Positions 1 to 9,405 of a stretch of 64,000 nt of DNA are shown piece after piece; position 1 is the stretch's first letter, and each line of letters starts with the position of its first letter. The position numbers and the translations under genes were made by a program. The notes under the pieces were generated by a model that was given only the letters and a program-made list of their open reading frames with translations, did no database searches and was not told where the DNA came from. The DNA is from Actinoplanes missouriensis 431 (GTDB taxonomy: Bacteria > Actinomycetota > Actinomycetes > Mycobacteriales > Micromonosporaceae), in assembly GCF_000284295.1 (NCBI RefSeq), contig NC_017093.1, positions 4,588,001-4,652,000 on the forward strand, in the 5' to 3' direction.

Positions 1-1
1 C

Positions 2-3000
2 TACCCCAGCATCTACTGGTACTGGAACAACACCATCACGCCGGAGATCACCGACCGGCAGATGGCGGAGATGCGCGCCAAGAACGTCTTCTCGTTCGTG
101 CTGTTCCCCTACGGCGGCGCCGCCCAGCAGCCGGCCTTCTTCACCGAGGCCTGGTTCGACCTGGTCGAGCACGTACTGCGCGAGGCGAAACGCACCGGCA
201 TGAAGGTGTGGCTGTTCAACGACAACAACTTCCCGAGCGGCCGGGCCGGCGGCCTGGTCGCCGACGGCGGCACGGTCGGTGACCGCACCTGGCCGGCCCG
301 CCCGGACCTGCGGCTCAAGGCGCTGCTGCGCTCCAGCCGGATCGTCACCGGACCGGCCACCGTGGACCTGGACGAGACGTCCGGCCTGTCGGTCAGCGAC
401 GGCAGACTGGTGGTCGACCCGGCGCTGTCGGCGAAACCGGCGCCGCTCACCGGCGGCGCCGGCTGGACCGACTACACGGTCACCGGCAAGGTCACGCTGA
501 CCGCAGGCGGCGCGCAGGTCTGGGTCCGGGCCGACCGGGAGCAGCAGGACGGCTATCTGGTCGACGTCGACGTCAAGGGTGTCGCGAGCGTCTACCGGGT
601 GGACGACGGCGTGCGGACGCGACTGACCACGGGTGTGCCGACGCCGGGCTTCTCGGCGACGCGGGCGCAGACCATTAGCGTCACGGTCGCGGGAGGCGTC
701 GTCACCCCGAAAATCAACAACACCGTGCAGCCGGCGGCGAGCGATGACACGTACCCCCGGGGGTCTGTCGCCGTGGCCGCGGAGGGCACCCAGCGCACGC
801 AATGGGACAACCTCGCCGTGACCGGGTCTGATCAGACTCTCTTCTCGGACCACTTCGCCGACGCGGACGTCCTGAGCCAGTTCCCGGCGGACCGGGTGGA
901 GATCGGCGGGCGCACCGCGGCCGCGGCGCGACTCGTCACCGACGGCAAACCCGTCGAACTCACCGGGAACACCTGGAAGGTCCCGGCCGGCACCTGGCAA
1001 CTCGACGTCTACGCCGGCAAGACGCTGATCGACGACTCCAGCGGGTACGTCCGTGACTACCTGGACCTGCTCGACCCGGCCGCCACCGACGCGTTCCTGG
1101 AGCGGGTCCCCGGCGAGTACGTGCGCCGCTTCGGATGGGCGATGGGCTCCACGGTTCTCGGCTTCTGGGACGACGAGCCGTTCCTCGCCTCCGCGCAGCC
1201 GCACCCGTTCAAGCAGCTCGCCTGGTCACCCGGTCTGGCCACCGCGGTGAAGCGGGCGGGCGGCAGCGCCGGTGTCGCCTACACTGCGGCGGCCGACCGG
1301 CTCGACCCGGCGGCCGGCCTCTACTGGCGGGCGGTGAACGACCTCTTCGCGACCAGCTACTACCAGCGGCAGGCCGCGTGGATGGGCCGCCACGGACTGA
1401 AACTGATCACCAACCCGCTGCTCGACGAGGAGTCGCCGCAGGACCGGATGCACAGCACCGGCGACCTCACGAAGATCAACCAGTGGGCGCAGGTGCCGGG
1501 CAGCGACGAGATCACCACCGACTACGTGGCCGGGAAGCAGACCATGCTGGGCCGCAACGCCGCCTCGGTCGCGCACCAGAGCGGGGCCCCGCGCGTGGTG
1601 ATGGAGACGTTCGGCAACGGCGGCTGGCAGATCGCGCCGGACTACATGCGAGCCACCGTCGGCGCGCTCGCCACCCGCGGCGTCAACCAGACGTTCCTGC
1701 ACGCCATGTGGACCGACGAGGCGAACGTCAACTTCCCGCCGCCGTTCGGTCCGCGCAGCACGTTCTGGTCGGACATGCCGGAGGTGGACGAGTGGATCGG
1801 CCGGGTGATGGATCTCGGCCGGGGCACCAGTTTGGCGCGGACCGCGCTGATCCAGCCGCAGCGGGCCGCCGAGATGACGCGGTCGACCGACACCGAGCAC
1901 GTGCTCGACGAGCACTTCACCGAGGCGGCGTTCGCCCTGGAACGCGGTCAGGTCGACTTCGACCTGCTCAGTGACTCGTCGCTGAGCGGCGATCCGGTGG
2001 CGCGTTTCCAGGGTGTGGTGCGCGGCGGCAGGCTGCACGTCGGCAAGGCCGCCTACGACCAGCTGGTGCTACCGGCCACGCCGATCTTGGACCTGTCGAC
2101 AGCGAAGCGCTTGTCCGATTTCGTTCGGTTCGGCGGCAAGCTGATCGTGGTCGGCGACCTGCCGGCGAAGGAGGCGTTCGGCCGCGACGCGGAGCTGATC
2201 GCAACGCTCTCCAAGATCAAGTCGACCAGGATCCCCACAACCGACGACCTGACCACCACCGCCGGCTTCCGGGCCGCCCAGCTCTCGCCCGCCGCCGGCG
2301 CCGTCCGCGTCATCCGGGTCCGGCGCGGCGGCGACACCGTCTTCGTCCTCAACAACGAGAGCGACCAGACGATCACCACGACCGCCACCTTCCCCGCCCG
2401 CGGCGTTCCGTTCATCAACGACCCGCGCACCGGCTCGATCAAGGCCGCCACCAGCTACCACGGCTCCGCGGTCCCGCTCACGCTCAAGCCCTTCGAGACT
2501 CTCGGCGTGATCTTCCGGCCCGGCGTCCGCGAGCAGGCCCACCTCACCGGCGCCACGCTCCCCGCGACAAGCGTCATCCAGCAGGGCGGCAAGCTCCGCG
2601 CGACGGTCACGGCCGATCAACCAGGGGTCTACCCCCTTTCCGGTACGGCCGGAAACCGCACCTACCGAGGCAGCGCCGTCACCACCGATCCCCTGGACAG
2701 CATCGCCCTCGACGGTGACTGGGCCGTGCAGCTGGACGGCTCCGACCCGCAGGTCCGGCCGCTCGGATCGTGGACCAGTTTCGCCCCGACGTTCTCCGGC
2801 AGCGCCACCTACACCACCACGCTCACCCTGACCGCCGCCGACCTGACGAACCGGAAACTGAACCTGGATCTCGGCCAGGTGCACGACCTGGCCACCGTCA
2901 CGGTCAACGGGGTGAAGCTGCCGGCCGCGCTGTGGCGCCCGTACACCGTGGACGTCACCAAGGTCCTCAAGCCCGGCGCCAACACGATCAGCGTCCGCGT

Positions 3001-3112
3001 CACCAACACCCTCGCCAACTCCCGCAACAAGATCCTCCCGTCCGGCCTGCTCGGACCGGTCACCCTGCGCCCGCAGGCAGTCCTGACAGCAACCTTGGAG
3101 AAGACCCGATGA
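2..3112 (+). CDS. GH106-like alpha-L-rhamnosidase, 5' end outside window
   Basis: The reading frame is open from base 2, so the start codon and any signal peptide lie upstream; 1036 residues are visible. The first residues (YWYWNNTITPEITD, then a segment on making the most forward beta-alpha unit) match the N-terminal barrel of GH106-type rhamnosidases, which remove L-rhamnose from rhamnogalacturonan and related glycans. Roughly residues 150-290 form an inserted beta-sandwich resembling LamG/3-keto-disaccharide hydrolase domains, and the last about 120 residues form a GH2-type sugar-binding jelly roll (motif LDLGQVHDLATVTVNGV). The stop overlaps the next start (ATGA, 3109-3112), so translation is probably coupled. 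The family call is by motif and architecture; exact specificity (rhamnose versus another 6-deoxy sugar) cannot be read. Confidence 0.8.
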   Translation, partial: YPSIYWYWNNTITPEITDRQMAEMRAKNVFSFVLFPYGGAAQQPAFFTEAWFDLVEHVLREAKRTGMKVWLFNDNNFPSGRAGGLVADGGTVGDRTWPARPDLRLKALLRSSRIVTGPATVDLDETSGLSVSDGRLVVDPALSAKPAPLTGGAGWTDYTVTGKVTLTAGGAQVWVRADREQQDGYLVDVDVKGVASVYRVDDGVRTRLTTGVPTPGFSATRAQTISVTVAGGVVTPKINNTVQPAASDDTYPRGSVAVAAEGTQRTQWDNLAVTGSDQTLFSDHFADADVLSQFPADRVEIGGRTAAAARLVTDGKPVELTGNTWKVPAGTWQLDVYAGKTLIDDSSGYVRDYLDLLDPAATDAFLERVPGEYVRRFGWAMGSTVLGFWDDEPFLASAQPHPFKQLAWSPGLATAVKRAGGSAGVAYTAAADRLDPAAGLYWRAVNDLFATSYYQRQAAWMGRHGLKLITNPLLDEESPQDRMHSTGDLTKINQWAQVPGSDEITTDYVAGKQTMLGRNAASVAHQSGAPRVVMETFGNGGWQIAPDYMRATVGALATRGVNQTFLHAMWTDEANVNFPPPFGPRSTFWSDMPEVDEWIGRVMDLGRGTSLARTALIQPQRAAEMTRSTDTEHVLDEHFTEAAFALERGQVDFDLLSDSSLSGDPVARFQGVVRGGRLHVGKAAYDQLVLPATPILDLSTAKRLSDFVRFGGKLIVVGDLPAKEAFGRDAELIATLSKIKSTRIPTTDDLTTTAGFRAAQLSPAAGAVRVIRVRRGGDTVFVLNNESDQTITTTATFPARGVPFINDPRTGSIKAATSYHGSAVPLTLKPFETLGVIFRPGVREQAHLTGATLPATSVIQQGGKLRATVTADQPGVYPLSGTAGNRTYRGSAVTTDPLDSIALDGDWAVQLDGSDPQVRPLGSWTSFAPTFSGSATYTTTLTLTAADLTNRKLNLDLGQVHDLATVTVNGVKLPAALWRPYTVDVTKVLKPGANTISVRVTNTLANSRNKILPSGLLGPVTLRPQAVLTATLEKTR

Positions 3113-5754
3113 AACGCCGTTCCGTCCTCGCCCTCGGCGCCGCCGGCGCCGCCGCCGCGACCCTCCCCTGGCCGTCGGCCGCCGCCGCCCACGCCGCCGG
3201 AGCGCTGAAGCCGTTCGAGGCCGGCGCCAAGTTCCGCTGGTGGTGGCCGCACGGCCTGGTCGACCCGGTCGAGATCGCCCGCGAGATCGACCAGATCGCG
3301 GACGCCGGGTTCGCCGGCATGGAGATCCAGGACGTGCACCACAGCATCCGCGGCGGCGTCGACCTGGACCCGGCCGGGCACGGCTGGGGCACCCAGCCGT
3401 GGCGCGACGCCGTCGAGGCCGCGCTGCGCCAGGCCAAGAGGCGCGGTGTGACGATCGACCTCGCGGTCGGCCCGAGCTGGCCGGCCGCCGTCCCCGGCAT
3501 CACCCCCGACGACCCGGCCGCGACGAAAGAGCTGGTCCACACGGTCACGCCGTTCACCGGCAGCATCACCGCGCCGGTCGCCGCTGGCGTGTTCGCGGTC
3601 CAGATCGCCCGGGTCGTCACCGGGACCACGCTCGACCCCGCCTCCGTGCAGACGATCACCCCGGTCGGCGGTCAGGTCAGCGTCACGGCCGGCGAGGGCA
3701 ACTGGCTGCTCCTCACCTATCTGGTCCGCGGCTCCGGGCAGGAACCCGAGGGCGGCCCGCACACCGACCCGCACTCCTACGTGGTCGACCACTTCAGCAG
3801 GGCCGGCACCCGGGCGATCATCGACACCTGGAACGAGCTGGTCCTCACCCGCAGCATCCGTAAGCTGCTGCGCGACGCCGGCGGCGACCTCTTCGAGGAC
3901 TCCCTCGAACTGGAGACCGACTGGACGCTGTGGACGCCGGACATGCCCGCCGAGTTCGCCAAGCGCACCGGCACCGACCTGCTTCCGCTGCTGCCGATCC
4001 TGCTCAACCCCAAGGGCAAGTACCTCTACACGTTCGCGTCCGACCCCACCAACCACGCGCGGGACGCGTTCAACCAGGTGCTCTCCGACCTGTACCACGA
4101 GAACCACCTGATCCCGCTGCGCGAGTTCGCCCACTCGCTCGGCCTCAAGCTGCGGGCCCAGCCGTACGGGCTCTCCACCGACGCGATCCGCAGCGCCACC
4201 CTGCTCGACGTGGCGGAGAGCGAGTCGCTCGGCTTCAAGAACCTGGACGACTACCGGGTGCTCGCCTCCGCGCGGGACATGGCCGGTAAGAAGGTGCTTT
4301 CCTGCGAGGCGGCCGCCTACGCGAACGGCGCCTACAGCACCACCTGGAACAAGGTGCTGCAGACGATGGGCAGCGTGTTCGCCGGCGGCGTCAACCAGGC
4401 GGTCCTGCACGGGTTCGCCTACTCCGACGCGCCGGGCGCGGCGTGGCCCGGCTTCGCGGCGTTCTCGCCCTACAACGGCAACGGCATCGGCTATGCGGAG
4501 GCCTGGGGCCCGCGTCAGCCGACCTGGCGGCACGCCCGTGACGTGTCCGGCTGGTTCGCCCGTACCCAGGAAGTGCTCCAGACCGGAACCGCCCGCGCCG
4601 ACCTGGTGTTCTTCCGGCAGAAGGGCTGGACCGCGACCGGAATCGGCGCGCCCTGGGCGACCAACGACGGCATCCCGATCGGCTGGACGCACGGTTTCGC
4701 CGACGAGGCGTCGCTCTCCCTGCCGGCCGCGAAGGTCCGCGACGGCCGGCTCGGGCCGCCGCGCTACAAGGCGATGATCCTCGACGGGGACATCTTCCGG
4801 GGCAAGGACCACACCCTTTCGGTACGGGGTTTGCGACAGCTCCTGTCGTTCGCCCGCAAGGGCCTGCCGACGATCGTGGTCGGCAACTGGTCCGACGTGC
4901 ACCCCGCCGAGCTCCAGCCCCTGCTGCAGCAGCTGCTCGCCCTGCCGGTGGTGCGCAACGTCGCCGACCAGGCCGCGATCCCGGCCGCTCTGGAGGAGCT
5001 CGGGGTGAAGCGGGACGTCGAGTACGCCAAGTCGTCGCTGATGACCGTGCGGCGGGTCGACGACGACAGCGACTACTACTACCTGGCGAACGCGCGGCAC
5101 GCCGAGAACCGGGTGATCCAGGCGATCGACCACGACGTGTGGCTGACCACCGCGTCCCGGTCGTCGGTGCCGGTCGTCATCAACGCCTGGACGGGCGCCC
5201 GGGAGGGTGTCCCGTTCGAGCGGGACGGTCATCGGGTGCGGGTCCGGGTGGCGCTGCAGCCGGGACAGTCCCAGCTGCTCGCCTTCGAGCGCCGGCGGGC
5301 GGCGATCCCGAGCCGGACGTTCACCGAGACCGTCCCGGTCGCCGGCCCGTGGGAGCTGGAGGTCGAGGACTGGCAGCCCACCGGCGTCACCAGGCACAAC
5401 GTGACCCTCACCGAGCTGCTCCCCTGGTCGGCCATCCCGGCGCTGGCCGACGTGTCAGGCATCGGCCGCTACCGCACCACGATCAACTCGCCGTCGCAGG
5501 CGCGGGCGCTCCTGCAGCTCGGCAAGGTCGTCGACACCTGCCGGGTGCGGCTCAACGGCCGCCTGCTGCCCCCGATCGACGTGCTCCAGCCGGTCGCCGA
5601 CCTGCGCCTGCGCCGCGGCGTCAACACCCTCGAGGTCGAGGTCGCCACCACCCTGCTCAACCGGCTGCGCACCACCAGCCCGTCCGTCTTCGGCATCGCC
5701 GCTCGCCAGGCCTACGGCCTGCTCGGCCCGGTCACCCTGAGGTACTACGTCTGA
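3109..5754 (+). CDS. GH106-like alpha-L-rhamnosidase, Tat-exported
   Basis: An 881-residue second member of the same glycosidase group as the upstream gene. The start ATG at 3109 overlaps the preceding stop and gives MKRRSVLALGAAGAAAATLP, a twin-arginine-like signal, which decides the start over longer in-frame openings. After the signal comes the barrel entry FRWWWPHGLVDPVEIAREI and the GMEIQ strand typical of GH106. The C-terminal region (around 790-881) is a GH2-like sugar-binding domain with VVDTCRVRLNGRLLP. It probably acts outside the cell on rhamnose-containing pectin side chains. Two different GH106-like enzymes in one operon suggest two linkages or substrates. No frameshift seen. Alternative: another retaining or inverting exo-glycosidase of the same clan. 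Confidence 0.82.
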   Translation: MKRRSVLALGAAGAAAATLPWPSAAAAHAAGALKPFEAGAKFRWWWPHGLVDPVEIAREIDQIADAGFAGMEIQDVHHSIRGGVDLDPAGHGWGTQPWRDAVEAALRQAKRRGVTIDLAVGPSWPAAVPGITPDDPAATKELVHTVTPFTGSITAPVAAGVFAVQIARVVTGTTLDPASVQTITPVGGQVSVTAGEGNWLLLTYLVRGSGQEPEGGPHTDPHSYVVDHFSRAGTRAIIDTWNELVLTRSIRKLLRDAGGDLFEDSLELETDWTLWTPDMPAEFAKRTGTDLLPLLPILLNPKGKYLYTFASDPTNHARDAFNQVLSDLYHENHLIPLREFAHSLGLKLRAQPYGLSTDAIRSATLLDVAESESLGFKNLDDYRVLASARDMAGKKVLSCEAAAYANGAYSTTWNKVLQTMGSVFAGGVNQAVLHGFAYSDAPGAAWPGFAAFSPYNGNGIGYAEAWGPRQPTWRHARDVSGWFARTQEVLQTGTARADLVFFRQKGWTATGIGAPWATNDGIPIGWTHGFADEASLSLPAAKVRDGRLGPPRYKAMILDGDIFRGKDHTLSVRGLRQLLSFARKGLPTIVVGNWSDVHPAELQPLLQQLLALPVVRNVADQAAIPAALEELGVKRDVEYAKSSLMTVRRVDDDSDYYYLANARHAENRVIQAIDHDVWLTTASRSSVPVVINAWTGAREGVPFERDGHRVRVRVALQPGQSQLLAFERRRAAIPSRTFTETVPVAGPWELEVEDWQPTGVTRHNVTLTELLPWSAIPALADVSGIGRYRTTINSPSQARALLQLGKVVDTCRVRLNGRLLPPIDVLQPVADLRLRRGVNTLEVEVATTLLNRLRTTSPSVFGIAARQAYGLLGPVTLRYYV

Positions 5755-8153
5755 TGAAGCGTCGTTCCGTTCTGGCCGCCGGCGCTGCCGGGGCCACCCT
5801 CGCCACCGTCGCGCCGCCCGCCCTCGCCGCCGGCGCTTCGCCGCTCACCGGCCCGTCGTCGCCCGGCGGCGGCCCGGGGGTTCCCCAGGTCCGGCTGCTG
5901 CCCAGCCGGTTCCTGGACAACATGAATCGCACCGTCGCCTACCTGCGCTTCGTCGACCTGGACCGGATGCTGCACATGTTCCGGGTCACGGCCGGGCTGC
6001 CCAGCGCCGCCGAGCCGCTCGGTGGCTGGGAGGCGCCGACCGTCCAGCTCCGCGGGCACACCACAGGTCATCTGCTCTCCGGGCTCGCGCAGGCCGCGTA
6101 CCATCTGGATGATCGTGATCTGAAGGCGCGCAGCGCCGCCCTGGTCGACGGGCTCAAGGCGTGCCAGGCGCCGAACGGCTATCTGTCCGCGTTCCCGGAG
6201 ACCATTTTCGATCAGCTCGAGGCCGGTAAGAACCCGTGGGCGCCGTACTACACGATCCACAAGATCTTCGCGGGGCTCCTCGATCAGCACCGGCTGCTCG
6301 GCAACACGACGGCCCTCGACGTCGCGCGCCGGATGGCCGACTGGGTCGGTTCGCGGGTGTCGAAGCTGACCCGCGAGCAGATGCAGAAGGTGCTGCACGT
6401 CGAGTTCGGCGGCATGAACGAGTCGTTCGTCAACCTGTACCGGGTGACGGGTGAGGCGGCGCACCTGGAACTGGCCCGGGCGTTCGACCACGACGAGATC
6501 TTCGTGCCGCTGTCGGAGAAGCGGGACACCCTCGCCGGCCGGCACGCCAACACCGACATCCCCAAGGTCGTGGGCGCCGCGGCGATGTACCAGGCGACCG
6601 GTTCCGATTACCACCGGACGATCGCCACGTACTTCTGGGACCAGGTGGTCAGGCACCACAGTTACGTGATCGGCGGCAACTCCAACGCCGAGTTCTTCGG
6701 CCCACCCGGCCAGGTGGTCAGCCAGCTCGGCGAGAACACCTGCGAGAACTGCAACACGTACAACATGCTCAAGCTGACCGAGCGGCTCTACGCCATCGAT
6801 CCGTCGCGCACCGACTACCTGGACTACCACGAGTGGGCGCTGATCAACCAAATGCTCGGCGAGCAGGACCCGGACTCGGCGCACGGCAACGTCACCTACT
6901 ACACCGGCCTCTCCTCCACCGCCTCCCGCAAGGGCAAGGAGGGGCTGGTCAGCGACCCCGGCTCGTACAGCAGCGACTACGGCAACTTCAGCTGCGACCA
7001 CGGCAGCGGCCTGGAGACGCACACCAAGTTCGCCGAGCCGATCTACGACACCAGCCGCGACACGCTCTCGGTGAAGCTCTTCATCCCCTCCGAGACCACC
7101 TTCCGAGGCGCCAAGATCCAGATCAACACCATGTTCCCGTACCGGGAAACGGTACGTCTCCGGGTCGACGGCACCGGTGCGCCGTTCACCCTGCGCGTCC
7201 GCATCCCGTCCTGGGTCCGTGACCCCGCGCTGCGCGTGAACGGCAAGCCGGTCCCCGCCCACCCCGGCCGGTTCGCCACGATCCGGCGGGTCTGGCGCCG
7301 CGGCGACGTGGTCACCCTGCACCTGCCGTTCCGCACCCGCTGGCTGCCCGCGCCGGACAACCCGGCCGTGCACGCCCTCACGTACGGCCCGCTGGTCCTC
7401 GCCGGACGCTACGGCGCGCAGGGGCCGGCGACGCTGCCCACGGCGGATCCGCGCACCCTGCGGCGGGAGGCGGGCGCGGCCGAATTCAGCGTCGTCGTCG
7501 GCGGGCAGCGGGTCCGACTGAGCCCGTTCCTCGACGTGCATCACGAGCACTACAACGTGTACTTCGCGCTGCCGCCGGCCAGGCCCCGGCACGGGACCGT
7601 CGCCTCGTACCCCCTGACGGGTTTGCGGGAAGCCCGGCGCCGCTGGCCGGACGCCGTGCTGGCGGGCGGCGCCGTCCCCGGTGAGCGGGGCATCGAGCTG
7701 AACGGCACCGGGGCGCACGTGGTCCTGCCGGCCGGGCTGCCTGCGTCACTGTCGAAACTGACCGTCTCGGTGTGGGTGCGGCTGGACAGCATCGCCAACT
7801 CGGCGCGGGTGTTCGACCTGGGGTTCAACACCCAGTCGTACATGTTCCTGACCCCGCGCACCGGCCTGAACCGGGCCCGATTCGCGATGAAGCTCGGCGG
7901 TATGGAGGCCGAGGACTTCGTCGACGCGGCCGTGGCGCTGCCGGTCGGGGTGTGGACCCACGTCGAGATCCGGGTGGCCGAGACGCTGACCTTCCTGATC
8001 AACGGCGAGGTCAGCGGCGTGAACGAGTCGCCGAAGATGGGCGCGCTGCTGCTCGGCGCGACCCAGTTCAATTACCTGGGGCGCTCCCAGAACGTGAAAC
8101 ACCCCTTCCTGCACGGCGCCGTGGCCGACTTCACCCTGTCAGCCCCGAAGTAG
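5754..8153 (+). CDS. GH127-like beta-L-arabinofuranosidase with C-terminal LamG domain
   Basis: A 799-residue exported enzyme whose ATG overlaps the previous stop by one base (TGATG), third in the operon. The N-terminus MKRRSVLAAGAAGATLATVA repeats the twin-arginine-like signal. Residues about 45-600 show the DUF1680 alpha/alpha barrel of GH127/GH146, with the motif CENCNTYNMLKLTERL (Glu331, Cys333) that supplies zinc ligands and Cys414 in SCDHGSG at the nucleophile position. The usual CysCys pair is Cys-Asp here, so one zinc ligand appears changed. Residues about 615-799 form a LamG/concanavalin-like domain probably binding glycan. GH127 enzymes release beta-L-arabinofuranose from plant glycoproteins or pectin. 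Function by family is well supported; exact linkage is not. Confidence 0.85.
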   Translation: MKRRSVLAAGAAGATLATVAPPALAAGASPLTGPSSPGGGPGVPQVRLLPSRFLDNMNRTVAYLRFVDLDRMLHMFRVTAGLPSAAEPLGGWEAPTVQLRGHTTGHLLSGLAQAAYHLDDRDLKARSAALVDGLKACQAPNGYLSAFPETIFDQLEAGKNPWAPYYTIHKIFAGLLDQHRLLGNTTALDVARRMADWVGSRVSKLTREQMQKVLHVEFGGMNESFVNLYRVTGEAAHLELARAFDHDEIFVPLSEKRDTLAGRHANTDIPKVVGAAAMYQATGSDYHRTIATYFWDQVVRHHSYVIGGNSNAEFFGPPGQVVSQLGENTCENCNTYNMLKLTERLYAIDPSRTDYLDYHEWALINQMLGEQDPDSAHGNVTYYTGLSSTASRKGKEGLVSDPGSYSSDYGNFSCDHGSGLETHTKFAEPIYDTSRDTLSVKLFIPSETTFRGAKIQINTMFPYRETVRLRVDGTGAPFTLRVRIPSWVRDPALRVNGKPVPAHPGRFATIRRVWRRGDVVTLHLPFRTRWLPAPDNPAVHALTYGPLVLAGRYGAQGPATLPTADPRTLRREAGAAEFSVVVGGQRVRLSPFLDVHHEHYNVYFALPPARPRHGTVASYPLTGLREARRRWPDAVLAGGAVPGERGIELNGTGAHVVLPAGLPASLSKLTVSVWVRLDSIANSARVFDLGFNTQSYMFLTPRTGLNRARFAMKLGGMEAEDFVDAAVALPVGVWTHVEIRVAETLTFLINGEVSGVNESPKMGALLLGATQFNYLGRSQNVKHPFLHGAVADFTLSAPK

Positions 8154-8163
8154 CGCTCACCGT

Positions 8164-8199
8164 CCCGTCCACGCCCGGCCGTCCGCCGGCGTGGGCGGG
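8164..8199. terminator. hairpin between convergent genes
   Basis: A 12-bp stem (8164-8175 CCCGTCCACGCC against 8188-8199 GGCGTGGGCGGG, one G-U pair) with a 12-base loop lies between the glycosidase operon stop at 8153 and the oppositely oriented oxidoreductase stop at 8204. It has no T-tract, as is usual in high-GC actinomycetes. A bidirectional transcription end is inferred. Confidence 0.6.
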
Positions 8200-8203
8200 G
8201 CGG

Positions 8204-9178
8204 CTACCGGACGGTGATGACGAGTTTTCCGGTGGCGTGGCCCTCCTCCAGGTGACGGATCGCGTCCGGGGCGTCCGCCAGCGCATACGTCCGCCCCACC
8301 ACCGGCACCACCGCGCCGGACTCCAGCAGCGGCGTCAACTCGTCCAGATCGTCGTGATGCTCCCGGGCGGTCACCCCGACCAGCCGCGCCCTGCCGAACG
8401 GGGAGATCAGCGGAGCCGCCAGCTGCCGCCCGAAACCGCCCATCACCGGCCACCGCGCGTGCCCTCCGCCAACCAGGGCGATCGTCGCGTCCGCCGTCAC
8501 CGCGCGGCGCAGCAGGGACAGCGGGCGGTTCCCCGCGGTGTCGATGATCGCGTCGTAGGAGACGCCGGACGCGTCGATCTCCTGCCGGGTGTAGTCGATG
8601 ACGTCCGCCGCGCCGAGGGACCGGACGAGGCTGACCTTGGACGGGCCGCAGACCCCGACCGGGATCGCGCCGCGCTGCTTGATCAGCTGCACGGCGAACG
8701 TGCCCACCCCTCCGCCCGCGCCGATGACCAGCACGCGCCGGCCCGCCCGGATCCGCGCGTCGCGCACGGCCTGGAGCGCCGTGACCGCGGAGATCGGCAC
8801 CGCCGCCGCCTGCTCGAACGTCAGGTTTCCCGGCATCCGCGCCAACCGGCGCTCCCGGGCCCGGGTGAACTCCGCGAACGATCCACTCTCCGCGGTCCCG
8901 TAGACGGCATCGCCGGGACGCAACCGGGTGACCTTGGCGCCGACCGCGGCGACCACGCCGGCGTGCGAGCGTCCGATCACCGGAACCCGCGGCCGGCGCA
9001 GTCCGCCCGCGAGCCGGGCCGCGTACGGCCGACCCGTCATCATGATCCAGACACCGGGGTCGGCGGCCGCCGCGTGCACCTCCACGAGGACCTCGTCGTC
9101 GCCGATCGACGGCGTCCCCACCTCCCGCAGGGCGAGCACCTCGGCTGATCCGTATCGGTCCGACACGATGGCCTTCAT
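8204..9178 (-). CDS. zinc-free MDR quinone oxidoreductase-like NAD(P)-dependent oxidoreductase
   Basis: A 324-residue medium-chain reductase. It starts MKAIVSDRYGSAEVLALREV, the usual GroES-like opening of the quinone oxidoreductase/zeta-crystallin group, and carries the Rossmann motif VLVIGAGGGVGTFAVQLIKQ around residues 140-160 and DVIDYT around 190. The structural and catalytic zinc cysteines of alcohol dehydrogenases are absent. It probably reduces quinones or activated alkenes with NADPH in the cytoplasm. Its ATG (9178) overlaps the stop of the small HTH gene by four bases (ATGA), so it is the third gene of a coupled operon with that regulator and a membrane protein. Substrate unknown. 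Confidence 0.85.
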   Translation of the reverse strand: MKAIVSDRYGSAEVLALREVGTPSIGDDEVLVEVHAAAADPGVWIMMTGRPYAARLAGGLRRPRVPVIGRSHAGVVAAVGAKVTRLRPGDAVYGTAESGSFAEFTRARERRLARMPGNLTFEQAAAVPISAVTALQAVRDARIRAGRRVLVIGAGGGVGTFAVQLIKQRGAIPVGVCGPSKVSLVRSLGAADVIDYTRQEIDASGVSYDAIIDTAGNRPLSLLRRAVTADATIALVGGGHARWPVMGGFGRQLAAPLISPFGRARLVGVTAREHHDDLDELTPLLESGAVVPVVGRTYALADAPDAIRHLEEGHATGKLVITVR

Positions 9179-9405
9179 GACTGCTCCTCGGTGCTGTCGG
9201 GATACTGGAAGACGTCGTCGATCGGCACGCCGAGCGCCCGGGCGATCTTGAAGGCGACCTCCAGGGACGGCGAGTATTTACCCTGCTCGACGGCGATCAG
9301 GGTCTGCCGGGTCACACCGACCCGGTCGGCGAGCTCGGCCTGGGTCATGTCGCCGCCGGCCGCACGCAACGCGCGGATCCGGTTGGTGACGCGGGTCGGC
9401 TTCAC
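9175..9405 (-). CDS. small XRE/Cro-CI-type HTH regulator (76 aa)
   Basis: A compact DNA-binding protein of the YozG-like kind: one helix-turn-helix, MTQAELADRVGVTRQTLIAV, in residues 20-40, then EQGKYSPSLEVAFKIARALG and a short DDVFQYP tail. I take the GTG at 9405 because its GTGA overlaps the stop of the upstream membrane protein gene and the length then fits the family; the frame stays open further upstream but that is antisense overlap with the membrane gene. Such regulators are commonly paired with a small multi-spanning membrane protein, as here. It probably represses its own operon; a candidate operator lies at 9844-9863. Confidence 0.82.
   Translation of the reverse strand: MKPTRVTNRIRALRAAGGDMTQAELADRVGVTRQTLIAVEQGKYSPSLEVAFKIARALGVPIDDVFQYPDSTEEQS

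Noticed and set aside
2809..5397. 862-codon antisense frame opposite the second GH106-like gene
   Set aside because: A shadow frame of a GC-rich gene; composition is Arg/Gly/Val-rich without any domain.
5745..7718. 657-codon minus-strand frame opposite the GH127-like gene
   Set aside because: Shadow frame; no motif or ribosome site.
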